Counted from the first letter of the stretch, positions 11,001-21,376 are shown. The stretch is 64,000 bases of DNA from Pomphorhynchus laevis (GCA_012934845.2 WNNJ02000272.1:1-64000); one strand, 5' to 3'. Notes: generated by a model from the sequence alone, not told the origin. A program made the numbers and translations.

Positions 11001-14000
11001 TGCAGTTGGTGGGGTTGATCCAGGCACATATCAGATAATGCAGATCATAGCAAAATGCAGAGCCTCAAGATCACATCTACACTACAATGAGTGCATATTA
11101 GCCAACCGAGACAAGATGTGTCTATTCAAATAGCAAAATGTACCTCAATGGCTTTGAGAATCGAACAAAAGCCAAACAGATCCTTTTCAGCAACTACGAT
11201 GTCATTTGCTCGTCTGCGTAAAGCATCTGCTCTTCCATACGCGGATGGTGTTATGCAAGATTTCGATAAGAACAGCATGATGCTCCGGATCTTGAGTAAC
11301 AAATTGTGACATTTTTATCATGTACATACTAATTATTGTGTTATTATTCTGATTAAAAAACAGTTATACTTTCGATTGTAACGAAATTCATTCTTTAAGT
11401 TGTACAATTGAAAATGAAGAGCTACATGAAAAAATTATGATGATCGAGTATATTAAAGAAGACAGTTCGGCGTCGTCCTCGTCAATAACAAGCCAAGCTG
11501 AAAATAAAAGATGCAGCAGGTGTTCTAAACAATTTCATATTGCTAGAAGACGAGTAAGTAAAAAATGTGTATTTAGTTAAAAAATTATAAACGTTACTAT
11601 GCAAGCGTGATGTTAACAGATTAAATAACTTATTTCGATAAGACAAAACTCGTAACGAATATTTTATATTATATTTTACAGTAAAGTAACATACTTTAAC
11701 TCTCTAAATAGGTGATTTGTATTATTTTAAAAAAGAGCCCTTTATAGGTAAATATATTGGAGCTGTTTTGTAATTTTTTAAATGGAATATTATGTTTCAT
11801 TTAATGAATTGATTGTTTAAGTGACATACATATTTTCACTTTATAAATTGACATGGAATGATATTTTTAGATTTTTTACTTTCAAAACAATTTTATAAAA
11901 TGTAAGTTCGTAATGGCAGCAATACTAAATACATATAATGACGTATTTCCTCTGATGAAATTAGATTATCTAGTATCTTATCTTAATACAAAGTATATTA
12001 TTTATTATCCATATAAAATTTTCCGCTTAAGAGTTTAAATTTATTCTTTATATTATTGTGTTGATTTATATATTTTACTATTTTCTTTACTATTTTTATA
12101 GTAAATCCATGTAAACATGGATTTGATCAAAGATCAATTCTTGATTGTTCGTTCTTACTTGTAAGTAAGAATTAAATAATAATTAAATATTTTAATTATA
12201 TATTATTAAATTATATTAATTATATTAATTATATATAATTAATTAAATATTATTAATAATATTTAAATAATTTAATAGACACATATTTTCAACTAGGTTA
12301 CTATAAAAATAACATCAAGCAGAAACTAGTAAAATATATAAATCAACACAATAATATAAAGAATAAATTGAAACTCTTAAGTGGCGAATTTTTATGGATG
12401 GATAATAAATAATATACTTTGTATTAGAATAAGATACTAGATAGTTATTTCAGAGGAAATACATCATTAGCATGTATTTGGCCCCGCTTCTATGTTGGGT
12501 AGAGGAGTTAGGCGCCGAAACCTGATAGCAAAGCAGTTCCTCCTGATGACCTCTAATTCTTATTCTGATACAACGTCTGTTATTTATTAGTCAATTCATA
12601 AAAATGACGTTTATTTTAAATTTCAATTTTTTATTTTAACTTGATTTGAATTATAGAAAATCTAAAAACAATTATTAATTTTATTATTTAATTATTAAAT
12701 TTTGATTTAGCATTATTATGTTTTGTTTTGTTTATAATTATATTAAATACGTAGACTCAGTTAGCTGATTTAATTTATTCTGGTAAGTTATATTTCCTAA
12801 CATATTTACAGAGATTTTTATTCTGTCAAAAATTTAACGAGTTTAAATAAGAATTTCGTTTACTGCAGTATTATAGTTAATTCTTGATCTAACAACTTCC
12901 CATGTCATGAAACTCACTTCATTCATACAACCCTATGAAATAGATCGTTATCGTATTACTCATTTCTACATTAAATCTTAAAAAAACTCTAAAATATAAG
13001 TAACTTAACCGTATTACATTATGCAATAGTGTGTCGTAAAATGGCAAAAAGTAGTAGCTGAGATGAAAGAATAGTTATTTCTTAAAAAACGCCATTTCAT
13101 TGTAATTTTTGTCCATCAAAAAGGACATGTCAACAACAATGAGTTGTAGCTAAACTGGCCACTATTGATATCTTTGGGATTTTATTAAAAAAACATTTTA
13201 ACTCGTTTGGTAATTGTTTACAAGTTTATTGCAATTATAGATGTAATGTGTTGATTTATATAATTTAAAATTTTCTGCTTGATTTTATTTTTTAGTAACT
13301 TAGTTTAAAATATGCATCTAGTAAAATTTTTAAATGATTTTGAAGAAAGCAAATATTGCAATTCTTAAAATTTCATTATTTATTGTATTATATTTTATAT
13401 TATATGGTATGCATGAATGCTCATGCAAAAATATGTTTCTTGTAAATTTAAATATGTCATCTTTACGATATAAATTAATAGTAGTTTTAGTTAATGTTAA
13501 TTTAATGTGCATATCTAGATATACACCTTCTTTATCATTAATATTGGTTTTGTTAATAATAAGGCTTTCTGGATAAATGTGCTCACTAATTGAATAAAAA
13601 TTATTAGAATTAAATACACATATATCATCAATGTATCGAAACATATATTTCATATATTTATATTGTTTAGATTTAGTTTTTACACAGTTATGAACAAATT
13701 CATATTCTATAAAGCTTAAAAACAAGTCAGCTATAATTGGGCTACTATTACCACCCATTGGAACACCTTTTACTTGTCTAAATATAGATGTCCCTACTTT
13801 TAAATAATTTTGATTTATCAAAATATTTAAGGATTCTATTAATTCAATTTTATCCATATATTTATATTTATTTGATGGTTTAATTTTTGTTAGATAGGCG
13901 TTATAATTATTATAACATATATATGTATATCTTTTTCCGAATATAAGGTTAATTAATTTTACTAACGCTTCTTTAATATCTACTAAATCTAGATTTGTAT

Positions 14001-14937
14001 AAAGAGTACTAAAATCGTATGTATTTATATTTTGAAAATTTATTCCTTTTGACTGTTCTAAAAATTCTTTTGTAGAATTAATACTGAAATAGTGTTTTAT
14101 ACCAGTATTAATTTCGATTACCTTGCAATATTTTTTAAAATGTGCTTTAATTACTTTAAGTATTTTATTCATATGGACAGAAAGTGGTTTTAATTTTCAT
14201 TTAAACGCACTACATATCAACCTAGGTTTTATTGGATTTTTATATAATTTTGGATTCCAATATAATATAGGTATAGTTTTATTATCTAATTCAACCTTTA
14301 TACCCTTTTTATCCATTATAGAACAGTGACTTGTAATAATTGTTTCTAAACTCAACTCACTACGTTCATATGCTGGATTTACATTTAAATCATTAGAATT
14401 AACCTCTTTCATTAGTATATCATAATAAAGCTTTTTGCATATAGAGACAAAGTTATTACTAGCTTTATCAATAGTTGTTATTATACAGTTATCCTTTAAT
14501 TTAGTAAGTTCTGTATGCATATCTTTATTATGCATGTGAGTTCGGTGTATGCCTGTACATTGCATACATGTGAGTTCCATACATATCAGTAAGTAACATA
14601 CCTGAGTTCGGTGCATAATTGTCACACTTTGTTTAACATGTTAGTAGATGAATACTAATTTTAATTTGAAATTATCTATTATGCAATGTAAAAACGTTAT
14701 TTATATAATAATTGTTAGAAGACAACATTTTGTTCCTATTATCCTTAATATTTTGTACATTTGTCTGCATTACAGAATCTTTGTCATCTATGCACGGGTA
14801 TGTACTGTTCGGATTGTATCAACAGCCGGCGCATAAAGACACTTAATTCTAGCAAACCGAAACAAATATGTCTCATGTGTTTTCATCAACTCATTTCCAA
14901 AGACGAAAGCAATGGAAATGTTATCGGTAAATTGTAA
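8019..14937 (+). CDS. FYVE-type zinc-finger protein, C-terminal part (three spliced exons)
   Basis: Coding exons are 8019-8094, 11364-11553 and 14776-14937. Every junction has AG acceptors and GT donors, and the phases agree (2 at the first intron, 0 at the second). The joined product ends in a FYVE-like finger. It has a C-x2-C pair (CSRCSKQF), an ARRR basic patch, a second C-x2-C (CHLC), then YCSDC, and QICLMCF near the end. The stop follows about 15 residues later. A polar, helix-prone stretch precedes the finger. FYVE domains usually bind PtdIns3P on endosomes. A C-terminal position after a coiled coil is the layout of RUFY and EEA1 proteins. Two signature residues differ: the RRHHC histidines read RRRNLC, and no WxxD is seen. 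Lipid binding is therefore uncertain. The 5' exons are missing or unrecognised. The introns hold a LINE and Penelope-like elements. Confidence 0.75.
8230..8345 (+). ncRNA. Possible ribozyme-like or Penelope-tail RNA motif
   Basis: At 8296-8322 the order is CTGAAGA, then a perfect GTGAAATTTCAC hairpin, then GGAAAG. This resembles the CUGANGA / stem II / GAAA layout of hammerhead ribozymes and the CCTGAAGAAGG...GAAA motif I recall from Penelope-like elements. The pair next to the core is not canonical, and stems I and III are not clear. A weak candidate in an intron. Confidence 0.25.
8542..8626 (-). repeat. Inverted partner of the copy Y 3' end
   Basis: This 85-bp stretch is the reverse complement of 11260-11342 at about 90% identity, including TTACTCAAGATCCGGA and TAATTAGTTTGTACATG. 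It is therefore a very short, reversed 3'-end piece of an R2L element placed against the 5' edge of copy Y. Confidence 0.85.
8627..11342 (+). mobile_element. R2-superfamily LINE, copy Y (decayed, 5'-truncated)
   Basis: At 8740-8815 the sequence reads LFQIVLQIIDTRKISLIRKT, matching the same block in copy G. RT blocks follow: PGVKPISVGEVIRHIIGKV near 9390, LLDASNAFNCINRKL near 9570, and HQWYADDGACVGSL near 9830. At 10190-10270 MRGINKLPLRHGGLGLID gives the region after the RT. The C-terminal finger and endonuclease are worn between 10560 and 11300, with IRHNVV readable near 10660. There are many breaks, and it lacks the CXC start. It belongs with copies F and G rather than B-D. It inserted in the phase-2 intron of the FYVE-finger gene, and its tail ends about 20 bp before the next exon. 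Confidence 0.8.
11364..11553 (+). CDS. Exon: linker and first zinc pair of the FYVE finger
   Basis: The acceptor AAAAAACAG ends at 11363 and the donor is CGA|GTAAGTA. The 63 codons run from YTFDCNEIHS through a Glu-rich, helix-prone section and a Ser run (SSASSSS) to NKRCSRCSKQFHIARRR. It ends in phase 0. Only this frame is open throughout. Confidence 0.8.
11554..11934. other. Intron sequence, AT-rich
   Basis: No element recognised between the donor at 11554 and the first Penelope-like fragment at 11935. Confidence 0.5.
11935..12110 (-). mobile_element. Penelope-like element fragment (reverse)
   Basis: Matches the region just after the RT ORF in the copy at 21085-22440 (AATACAAAGTATATTATTTA, then TTAAGAGTTTAAATTTATTC). 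It is the mirror image of 12300-12480, so the pair forms a head-to-head palindrome around an AT-rich centre (12111-12279). Confidence 0.8.
12280..12775 (+). mobile_element. Penelope-like element, 3' part
   Basis: Begins in the last codons of the RT protein (QLGYYKNNIKQKLVKYINQH-like) and runs through the non-coding end. That end includes GGCCCCGCTTCTATG, a GAAAC box, CCTGATGACC and the terminal GTAGACTCAGTTAGCTGATT. 5'-truncated. It forms a palindrome with 11935-12110 and faces the reverse copy at 13235. Confidence 0.85.
13235..14530 (-). mobile_element. Penelope-like element, truncated RT copy
   Basis: On the minus strand the reading starts with TTIDKASNNFVSICKKLYY and continues YWNPKLYKNPIKPRLICS. 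After a frame change comes an RT of about 280 residues. RT landmarks are DFSTLYTNL, QVKGVPMGGNSSPIIADLF and YMFRYIDDICVFN (the YIDD catalytic box). No GIY-YIG endonuclease follows the RT. In the Naiad/Chlamys-type clades that domain is N-terminal, and it would be lost here with the 5' end. The 3' non-coding part is also missing. The copy lies antisense inside the last intron of the FYVE-finger gene. Confidence 0.85.
13330..14172 (-). CDS. Penelope-like reverse transcriptase, partial ORF
   Basis: A 280-residue open frame starting MNKILKVIKAHFKKYCKV. It holds RT motifs A (FSTLYTNLD), B (KGVPMGGNSSP) and C (YIDD), then a conserved YLDMHIKLTLTKTTINLYRK block. It is about 95% identical to the longer ORF at 21415-22440 but ends early, where sequence is missing after residue 270. 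The ATG is simply the first Met after the frame change, not the element's own start. Confidence 0.8.
   Translation of the reverse strand: MNKILKVIKAHFKKYCKVIEINTGIKHYFSINSTKEFLEQSKGINFQNINTYDFSTLYTNLDLVDIKEALVKLINLIFGKRYTYICYNNYNAYLTKIKPSNKYKYMDKIELIESLNILINQNYLKVGTSIFRQVKGVPMGGNSSPIIADLFLSFIEYEFVHNCVKTKSKQYKYMKYMFRYIDDICVFNSNNFYSISEHIYPESLIINKTNINDKEGVYLDMHIKLTLTKTTINLYRKDDIFKFTRNIFLHEHSCIPYNIKYNTINNEILRIAIFAFFKII
14516..14640. repeat. Degenerate TGAGTTCGGTG repeats
   Basis: GTGAGTTCGGTGTAT, GTGAGTTCCATACAT and CTGAGTTCGGTGCAT recur within about 90 bp at the broken 5' edge of the Penelope-like copy. This is probably filler DNA or a minisatellite. Confidence 0.5.
14776..14937 (+). CDS. Last exon: second half of the FYVE finger and stop
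   Basis: The acceptor GCATTACAG ends at 14775. The exon reads 53 codons from NLCHLCTGMYCSDCINSRR through KPKQICLMCFHQLIS to GKL and a TAA. The Cys spacing continues the C-x2-C pair of the previous exon, and the phase is 0 on both sides. This is the C-terminus of the protein. Confidence 0.8.
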   Translation, partial: NLCHLCTGMYCSDCINSRRIKTLNSSKPKQICLMCFHQLISKDESNGNVIGKL

Positions 14938-16865
14938 AGTTCGAGTAGTTCTTGATGCCATATCCAAAGAGATGAAGCTTATGTAAAGAGAGAGAAAAAA
15001 TGATTTGTTTCTTTAGTTTGTAATTATTTCGAGATTTTGTTCATTTATTATTTTCTTGCATTACATATAAGCACATTTAACTGTTTGTGTCTTGAAAATG
15101 CTCACAAAGGGTAATATAAAGATTAAAAAAATCAATTTGTGTAATTTTTATTTAATTTCCAACTAATTTTAGGTTTTGATAATTTCGGCTTGTGGATTAA
15201 TCACCCAGTTTGTTATCGGTATGGATCAACAGTCTACAATTAATAGTACTACATTCACACAAACGTAAAGTTATTGATATATTGAGAATCAATGTGGTGT
15301 ATAATAGCAGATAAAAATAAATATCAATTAACAAATTGAAATCAAAGTGATGTATTATTTACTAAAAAAAATTTTTATTGTAAATAACCAAAACAAAATT
15401 CAAAATGCAAATAAAAAATAAAGATTTTGTAAATAGGTAACATAAATTTATAAATTTCAAGGAGCAAAGAAATTTTAAAATAGTTTGAATAAATTTGAAA
15501 GTAATTTTATACAAATTTAAAAGTAGTTTACCCAAAAAAGTCTTTAAAATATTTTGATTGATTTCGCTATCATCGTCAATAATAAAAAGCCATAACAAAT
15601 TATGCTATTAACATTCGAAGCAAATATGTCATTTTGAATATAAATAGAGTAAGTCAGTGGCTATTATTAAAAATTTGGATGATGATAAAGTGTTGACCAT
15701 CATCAAATGTATGAAGGAGCGCTTGTATCGGATTATAACATTGTAGTACGTATTTTAAAATACTCTATGTACGAGGTATTTAAATAGTGTTTCATCTTAA
15801 AATCGAATCCGAGAGGATATTAAAAAAGGTATGTCAGTATTATATGTATTAAAACTCAAATATTTTTTAAACGTTAATCTACAAAATTTCAATCTTCGTT
15901 GTATTATGTTTGCAACGTCTCAAAAAAATCCAATTTATGAGCCAATATTTTTTGATTATTTACAGTGTTTCATGTTTCCATGTTTGTACTCTTTGAATTT
16001 CAAGCATTTTTTCATAAACGTTTGAATTTGGGCATTTTAATGTCTTTGGAAATCTACTTTATGTCACCACAGTTAGATAAGCGACGTTTTTGAATCAATT
16101 CAAGTAAAATTCTTATCGCTTAGTCTTATTTCATCGAAATAAACCAAATAGTCTTGTATTCGCTCAAATATTAAATAGGTTCCAATTTTAAGTCGTCTGT
16201 GTAATCATCATCAGGATTCATAAAAATTTTGTGGATTTTACGGTCATTTACAGAAATTTAGTAGGTTAATTAAGAAGGTTAAATAATGTCGTACTCATTA
16301 TCGACAAGTTTAAAAAATGATGTTGAAAACGATTTGGATGGATTGGCACAAAATTAATCAACATATTTACATTTGAAATTGATACATTTGGTTAAAGAAA
16401 CAGCCACAAATATGAACTAGTAGACTAAAAAAATAACAGCAGTATAAATTTTAAATCAGAAAATTTGATAGTAAATTGAAAAACACGCTATTATATTTGA
16501 GAAATTAAGTACAAACGTAGACAGGCAAAAAGAGTGATTGAATCAATACTACTTAAGTGAGATCACTGGGGAAATAATTTCAATACATTCTATCGCATCA
16601 ATATATCTTCATTTTCATATGCAAAGAAAGAGTAGTGTAGCTAGCACACAGTTGCAGCTCCGATTTTGGTTTCACTTTGATTGTTAGCAAACAAAGATTT
16701 TCCCTAGATGAATTAGGTAGTAAATAGATGGAGTTCAACTGAACAGTAAAAGATCGAAAATTCCGACTTCGCACCAGAACCCTGAGCTATAAAAGATTCT
16801 ATTAACATAGACGAAATTGTAATTTTTAATATAAACACGGACTGGTATATATAAAGTTTGAAAGT
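14938..16865. other. AT-rich stretch: 3' UTR, then intergenic
   Basis: No gene supported. An AATAAA-like signal lies near 15318 and others near 15410, but the true polyadenylation site cannot be picked. A TATAAATA at about 15637 has no ORF behind it. Short ORFs here are low-complexity by-products. Confidence 0.5.
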
Positions 16866-16871
16866 TTTTTA

Positions 16872-16915
16872 ATGTGGCAAATGCACACAGACTATGTGCT
16901 TACAAGCCCACAAAA
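16872..16915 (-). ncRNA. Conserved 3' stem-loop of the CR1-like LINE
   Basis: The sense strand reads GTGGGCTTGTAAGCACA, then TAGTC, then TGTGTGCATTTGCCAC. An outer GTGG/CCAC stem surrounds an inner GCACA/TGTGC hairpin. The copy at 56142-56185 keeps both stems with different bases (GCATGC/GCGTGC). It is probably the RNA feature recognised by the element's own RT. Confidence 0.6.
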
Positions 16916-17016
16916 GCGAAACAGATAAAAAAAAGTTAATCGTTTAGTAGCATCGATTTTAGTTGCTATTTGAAAAATTTGAGTGATGATGATCGAAGAT
17001 GATCAGGTAGGGAATT

Positions 17017-19691
17017 CTAAAGGAGACGAGCAGCGATATGTAGGGATCGACGGCCGAAGTTGGTTGAGTGAAGAGGTACGTGTAGCAGAAGATAATCACA
17101 TGAAGGTAGTTGAGTAGAAAGATAGCGAGATTCACTTAGAGTTGGCAGATAGAGATAAGAAGGAGAATTACAATGGAGAAGGCGATAAGTTAGACGAAGC
17201 AGACAAAAACGAACGCGATGTTCAATACTTAGCCATCCAAGTTTTGATAAATAGGAAGATATATGATCGAATTTACGAAATCGAAAAAGGATGCGCACAG
17301 CAGTGTTAATGAGGCGCTGAAGAGGTTTAATGAATGATTTTGAAGAGAAGACGAGAAGGCTAAGACAGTAATCACTACGTGGGAAAAGAAGGGAGGAGAT
17401 AGGAGATTTACAAGAACTAAAATCAAAAAAATTTCTGACGAGACGAATATCACGGAGAAGAATATTTAAAGACCTAGTTTTATCATGAATGAAGGGATCG
17501 AGATGCAGGTTAGTGTCGAAGTGAATACCTAGAAATACTAGTTTATCTACAGCAGGAATAATTGTGGTCTGAAGATACAAAGAAAGAGGAGAAACAGAAA
17601 CAGTGGAGGGTAAAATCCATAACACTTTAGATTTGGTAGGATTGAGGGACATGCGCAAAGAAATTAGATGTTCTGATAGCGCACGAAGACAATTAGATGC
17701 GAATACGAAATGTTGACTTTGGGAATGAGGAGACGAATGAGAATAAGGAAGTATATCATCAGCGTACTGCATTACTCTGAAGCAGAATTTACTAATTATA
17801 CAAGATAAATCTCAAAGAAGAAACGTAAATAGAATAGGGCAAAGTACAGAAACTTGAGGTACACCGCAAGAGAGAAGATAGAGGAGAACACATTGAATTA
17901 GAATGGACGGAAAATGATCGATCGGAGAGATACGAAGAGAACCAAGCCAAGATTGACGAAGAGAAACCATAGTGATAGCGAAGACGAAAAAGAAGGATTT
18001 TGTGATCGACAATGTCGAATGCAGATGAAAGATCGAGCGATATTACCACACTACACAGTCCTTTGTCACGAGCGGAGAGCAGATCAGAAAATACTTTATG
18101 ACATGCTAGTTCGGTGGAATGATTGGAGCGGAAAGCAGATTGAAAAGAAGGGTAGAGCTGCGATGAAGAGAGATACTTGTTTATCTGATCTAAGATAAGG
18201 TGTTCAAGAATTTTAGATAAGGTTGGTAGAATTGATATTGGGCGATAAGATGAAGGAAGAGAGGGGTCAAGAGAGGGATTTTTAAGTAGGGGACGAACAA
18301 TGGACATTTTCCAAAGAACAGGAAATATTCCGTTCACGATTGACGAGTTTAAGAGGCTGGTAAGGAAAGGTGTGAAGTCTGTTGACAACAATTTGAGAAT
18401 TCGAGTGTGGATGGGATCGGCAGGAGAGGACTTACAAGTTAACGAAATAAGAAGGCAAGATACCTCATCTTCAGATACCGCAAGTGGATAAAAGAGATCA
18501 GGGATACGAATAGACGAGATACAAAAGGTTTGTGGAAGGACGATGATCGAATCGAATAGATAACGGTTTTTGAAATTAGGTAATCAGAGAATTGAGAAGA
18601 ATCAAGAGTGTAGGTGACAGAGGAACGAGAAAGTAGAGAATTAAGAGTTTTCCATTTAGTTCAAGAGTCATTAGCGGAAGCCAGTTTGTTTCGCCAAAAA
18701 CTGTGCCTTAGAACGCAGGAGTTGCCTATGCGAACGACGAAGAGCAAAGAATTGGTTACGATAAAAGGATGACTCAAGTTCTGAAGATAGTCTGAGATAA
18801 CGATGATAAGTTCTGAAAGAACGACGCAGGAGGCGTTTTGAAGTCACACACTCAGAGTCGAACCATGTTGCAAGATTTTGCCGTGATTGAACAAAAGTTT
18901 TAAGAGGAAGAATTTCATCGAGGATAGAGCAAAATACATTGTCAAAGAGGGTACATAAGTAATTAGGGGATTGGTAGATAGAAGAAGGATACATTAACGG
19001 AGAGCGGTTAATATGAGAGCGAAGAAGGGAAAAGTCGAGGAATTTCCAAGAACGACACGAGATAATTTTTGCAGGAACATTGATTTTTAACAAAGGGAGA
19101 GAACATGTAATAGGAAGTGGTCAGATAGAGCAGGATCAGATATGCACAATGAAGAAAGGCAAGACGTTAAGGTAGGGCAACAATATCGAGGGTACCGCTA
19201 AGAATATGGGTATCAGAAGAATAATGAGGAGACATGATTTGAAAATCATGATCGTTAAATGTAGAAACCGTCTGTAGGGTATTGGAATCACGAGGACGAT
19301 CTAAACGAACATTTATATCACCTAGTACAACGCAAGATAAACTGGAGAGGAAGATGAAAGAAAGAAAGTTTGACAGTTTACAGAAAAAAGGGTCAGACGG
19401 ATGGCATGATCTAGGCCGATAGAATAAGTAGATATTAAGAAACAACGAGCCGGCTTTTACACGGAACCCAAGTAGTTCGAAAGTGAGAGAAACAAATGGC
19501 AACGGTAATAATTGCAACGGAGACCAATGATGAGAGAAAGCAATAAGACCACCGTGATTAATTGATCGATTTGAACTAATAGGTCGTTGACGAGCCTTAT
19601 CGACCACAGAGAGATTTAAAGAGCGGAGGCGTTTAAGAGAGTAATCATTCTGATCGACGTGCCAAGATTTGGTTAAACACAAAACATCCAA
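17017..19691 (-). pseudogene. CR1-like ORF2 (APE endonuclease + reverse transcriptase), broken
   Basis: The endonuclease part starts MDVLCLTKSWHVD and holds GGLIAFSHHW, VVLGDINVRLD and SGTLDIV, the usual APE blocks. The linker piece (19093-18671) is rich in Arg and aromatic residues. The RT piece (18391-17792) has PSSYRPISILPTLSKILEH, ISLDLSSAFDIVDH and a CGVPQ box read in an overlapping frame. The last piece (17772-17017) starts MQYADDILPYS (catalytic YADD) and runs through the thumb region. At least four frame changes or stops separate the pieces, so the element cannot make an active protein. Confidence 0.85.
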
Positions 19692-19948
19692 AGATTTATG
19701 AAGGAAAAGACAATATACTGAATCAACCTTGTTACTAAGAGAGCGGATATTTAAAACGGCTAATTTCCAGGAAGATTTGGGGAGCAGTGGAGTAGAATCA
19801 ATTAGAGGATACCCCGGATGATTTACTTGAAGTTTTGCTGGAGGATTTACATTTAAATCATTTTCAATCGTTGGTCATATATTGGCTGGGTTAGAAAGAT
19901 TGTTGTTGCCTGTAGACGAAACTTCGCCGAGTACTGGTAAGCTCTCAT

Positions 19949-20713
19949 TTACTGCGTGGGCTTCCTACTTGATGAAACCACTATCTTATGCCCTCTAATA
20001 AAATATCGTTTACTTGGGTCTGACTTTCTTCGTTTAGATAATTCTTTCCGTAATCTCTTAAGTTCCTCTTGTTCAAGTTTCGACAAATCAGGGCACAAGT
20101 ACACCGTATGAAAGAGAGATGAATTTTTAAGCTTAAACGAAGATTTTAAAGATGATTCCACATGGCTGACGCTAGTTTTTACCTTAAACCACGGAGAGAA
20201 GTTGGTATGAAGTGCAGGGAGTCGATGATAGTCTAATTTTTGCCCGACCAAAGGACAACCAATTTCCTCAAAGAGATTTAATATAACTTGTTGCTCGCTT
20301 TCAGAAACGGGTAAATTATGAACTATCAGGTGTGAGGCCCTAGCGCTTTCCCTATCAAGAGAATTTGCTAATTTAGAATAAGATTTATCTACCTCTGGTG
20401 TGCGTTGAAAAGAACAAACAGCATGAGATACCTGCTTATTGATACAACGGTTGAGGGATGAGTTGATAGACTTATTTACTATTCTATGTATACGCTCTTT
20501 GTTTGTCCAGCAACTATTTGAATCATTTGATATTAATTGGCTTTTAAGTTTAGTTATTTCAATTCGGGTTTCGTTGATTGCTTTAGCGGCACAAACTCCA
20601 CAGAGGTAATCTTGGGCCAGTAAATCTCTAAAAAGCCTTCTCGGAAGGATTACTGTTGAATACACGTTGCAATTATCCGTAGTACACTTCATTCCGATTG
20701 AGATAGTCTCCAC
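19949..20713 (-). CDS. CR1-like LINE ORF1 protein
   Basis: An intact 254-residue ORF. The N-terminus has a Cys motif (KCTTDNCNVY, then LCGVCAAKA), which resembles the PHD/zinc-like start of some CR1 ORF1 proteins. A helical region follows (EIEITKLKSQL-like), then an RRM-like half with HLIVHNLPVSESEQQVI and a basic tail, RRKSDPSKRYFIRGHKIVV. ORF1 proteins of this clade bind the element RNA in ribonucleoprotein particles. The start is the first ATG of the frame. A stop separates it from ORF2, as expected. Confidence 0.75.
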   Translation of the reverse strand: METISIGMKCTTDNCNVYSTVILPRRLFRDLLAQDYLCGVCAAKAINETRIEITKLKSQLISNDSNSCWTNKERIHRIVNKSINSSLNRCINKQVSHAVCSFQRTPEVDKSYSKLANSLDRESARASHLIVHNLPVSESEQQVILNLFEEIGCPLVGQKLDYHRLPALHTNFSPWFKVKTSVSHVESSLKSSFKLKNSSLFHTVYLCPDLSKLEQEELKRLRKELSKRRKSDPSKRYFIRGHKIVVSSSRKPTQ

Positions 20714-21084
20714 GGCGTTTACTGTCTATTTCAGTTCATCGTTGTTCGAATATTGTGTTGATAATTTGGCTGTATGTTTGTCGTTATATTGATTGGATGG
20801 TATCAATCGTTCTCGATTTGAGCATCGTTGTGCACAACAATTAATGCATTGCTTAATATTTCGAACGCACACACATCCCTTACAAACAGCTGTTTAACCA
20901 TTACAAGGGCAGCATCGCTTATTCGCAGACTGTTCTGTCATGGTGATTTGATAATTGCACTTTTTGGTCCACAAGTTCAAATTGTATGTATTGTAGATTG
21001 CGTGTTTAAGGTCTTGAAATTTTTTGTTCTGGCTTGTATGTATTTTAGATCATGTAAGATGTTTGTAATCAAGAAATCAAATCA
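20714..21084. other. LINE 5' UTR or spacer
   Basis: Less AT-rich than average. It probably contains the 5' UTR of the CR1-like LINE to about 20900. A short ORF at 20828-21094 shows no recognisable domain. Confidence 0.4.
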
Positions 21085-21304
21085 AATCAGCTAACTGAGT
21101 CTACGTATTTAATATAATTATAAAATAAACAAAACATAATAATGCTAAATCAAAATTTAATAATCAAATAATAAAATTAATAATTGTTTTTAGATTTTCA
21201 ATAATTTAAATAGAGTTAAAATAAAAAATTGAAATTTAAAATAAACGTTATTTTTGTGAATTGACTAATAAATAACAGACGTTGTATCAGGATAAGAATT
21301 AGAG

Positions 21305-21376
21305 GCCATCAGGAGGAACTGCTATGCTATCAGGTTTCGGCCCCTAACTTCTCTACTCAACATAGCAGCGGGGCCA
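21305..21376 (-). ncRNA. Structured RNA in the Penelope-like 3' region
   Basis: In sense order: GGCCCC (21375-21370), CTGCTATG (21368-21361), GGGGCC (21344-21339), GAAAC, CATAGCAG (21326-21319), CCTGATGG. The first pairs with the third and the second with the fourth, an interleaved, pseudoknot-like arrangement. Penelope-like elements are known to carry hammerhead ribozymes. CTGATGA and GAAA boxes are present in sister copies, but not in the canonical order. Confidence 0.4.

Larger units (their letters stand above)
16866..20713 (-). mobile_element. CR1-like LINE, nearly full-length but broken
   Basis: In order on the minus strand: ORF1 (20713-19949), an APE-type endonuclease region (about 19691-19167), a linker (19093-18671), RT (18391-17017) and a 3' UTR ending near 16866 with a conserved stem-loop. 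ORF1 is open and ORF2 is split by several frame changes and stops. This is the best copy of this LINE family here. The 5' UTR may extend to about 20900. Confidence 0.85.

Noticed and set aside
12536-12600. Canonical hammerhead ribozyme in the Penelope-like tail
   Set aside because: CTGATGA is present, but the GAAA box lies upstream instead of after stem II, and stem I cannot be drawn. Reported only as a structured candidate.
15362-15598. Minus-strand ORF rich in Phe/Leu/Ile
   Set aside because: Low-complexity AT-rich translation that mimics a membrane protein. No support.
15637-15680. TATAAATA promoter-like box
   Set aside because: No ORF or exon follows. Expected by chance in AT-rich sequence.
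20828-21094. 88-codon ORF
   Set aside because: Probably LINE 5' UTR or spacer. No conserved motif and no neighbouring signal.
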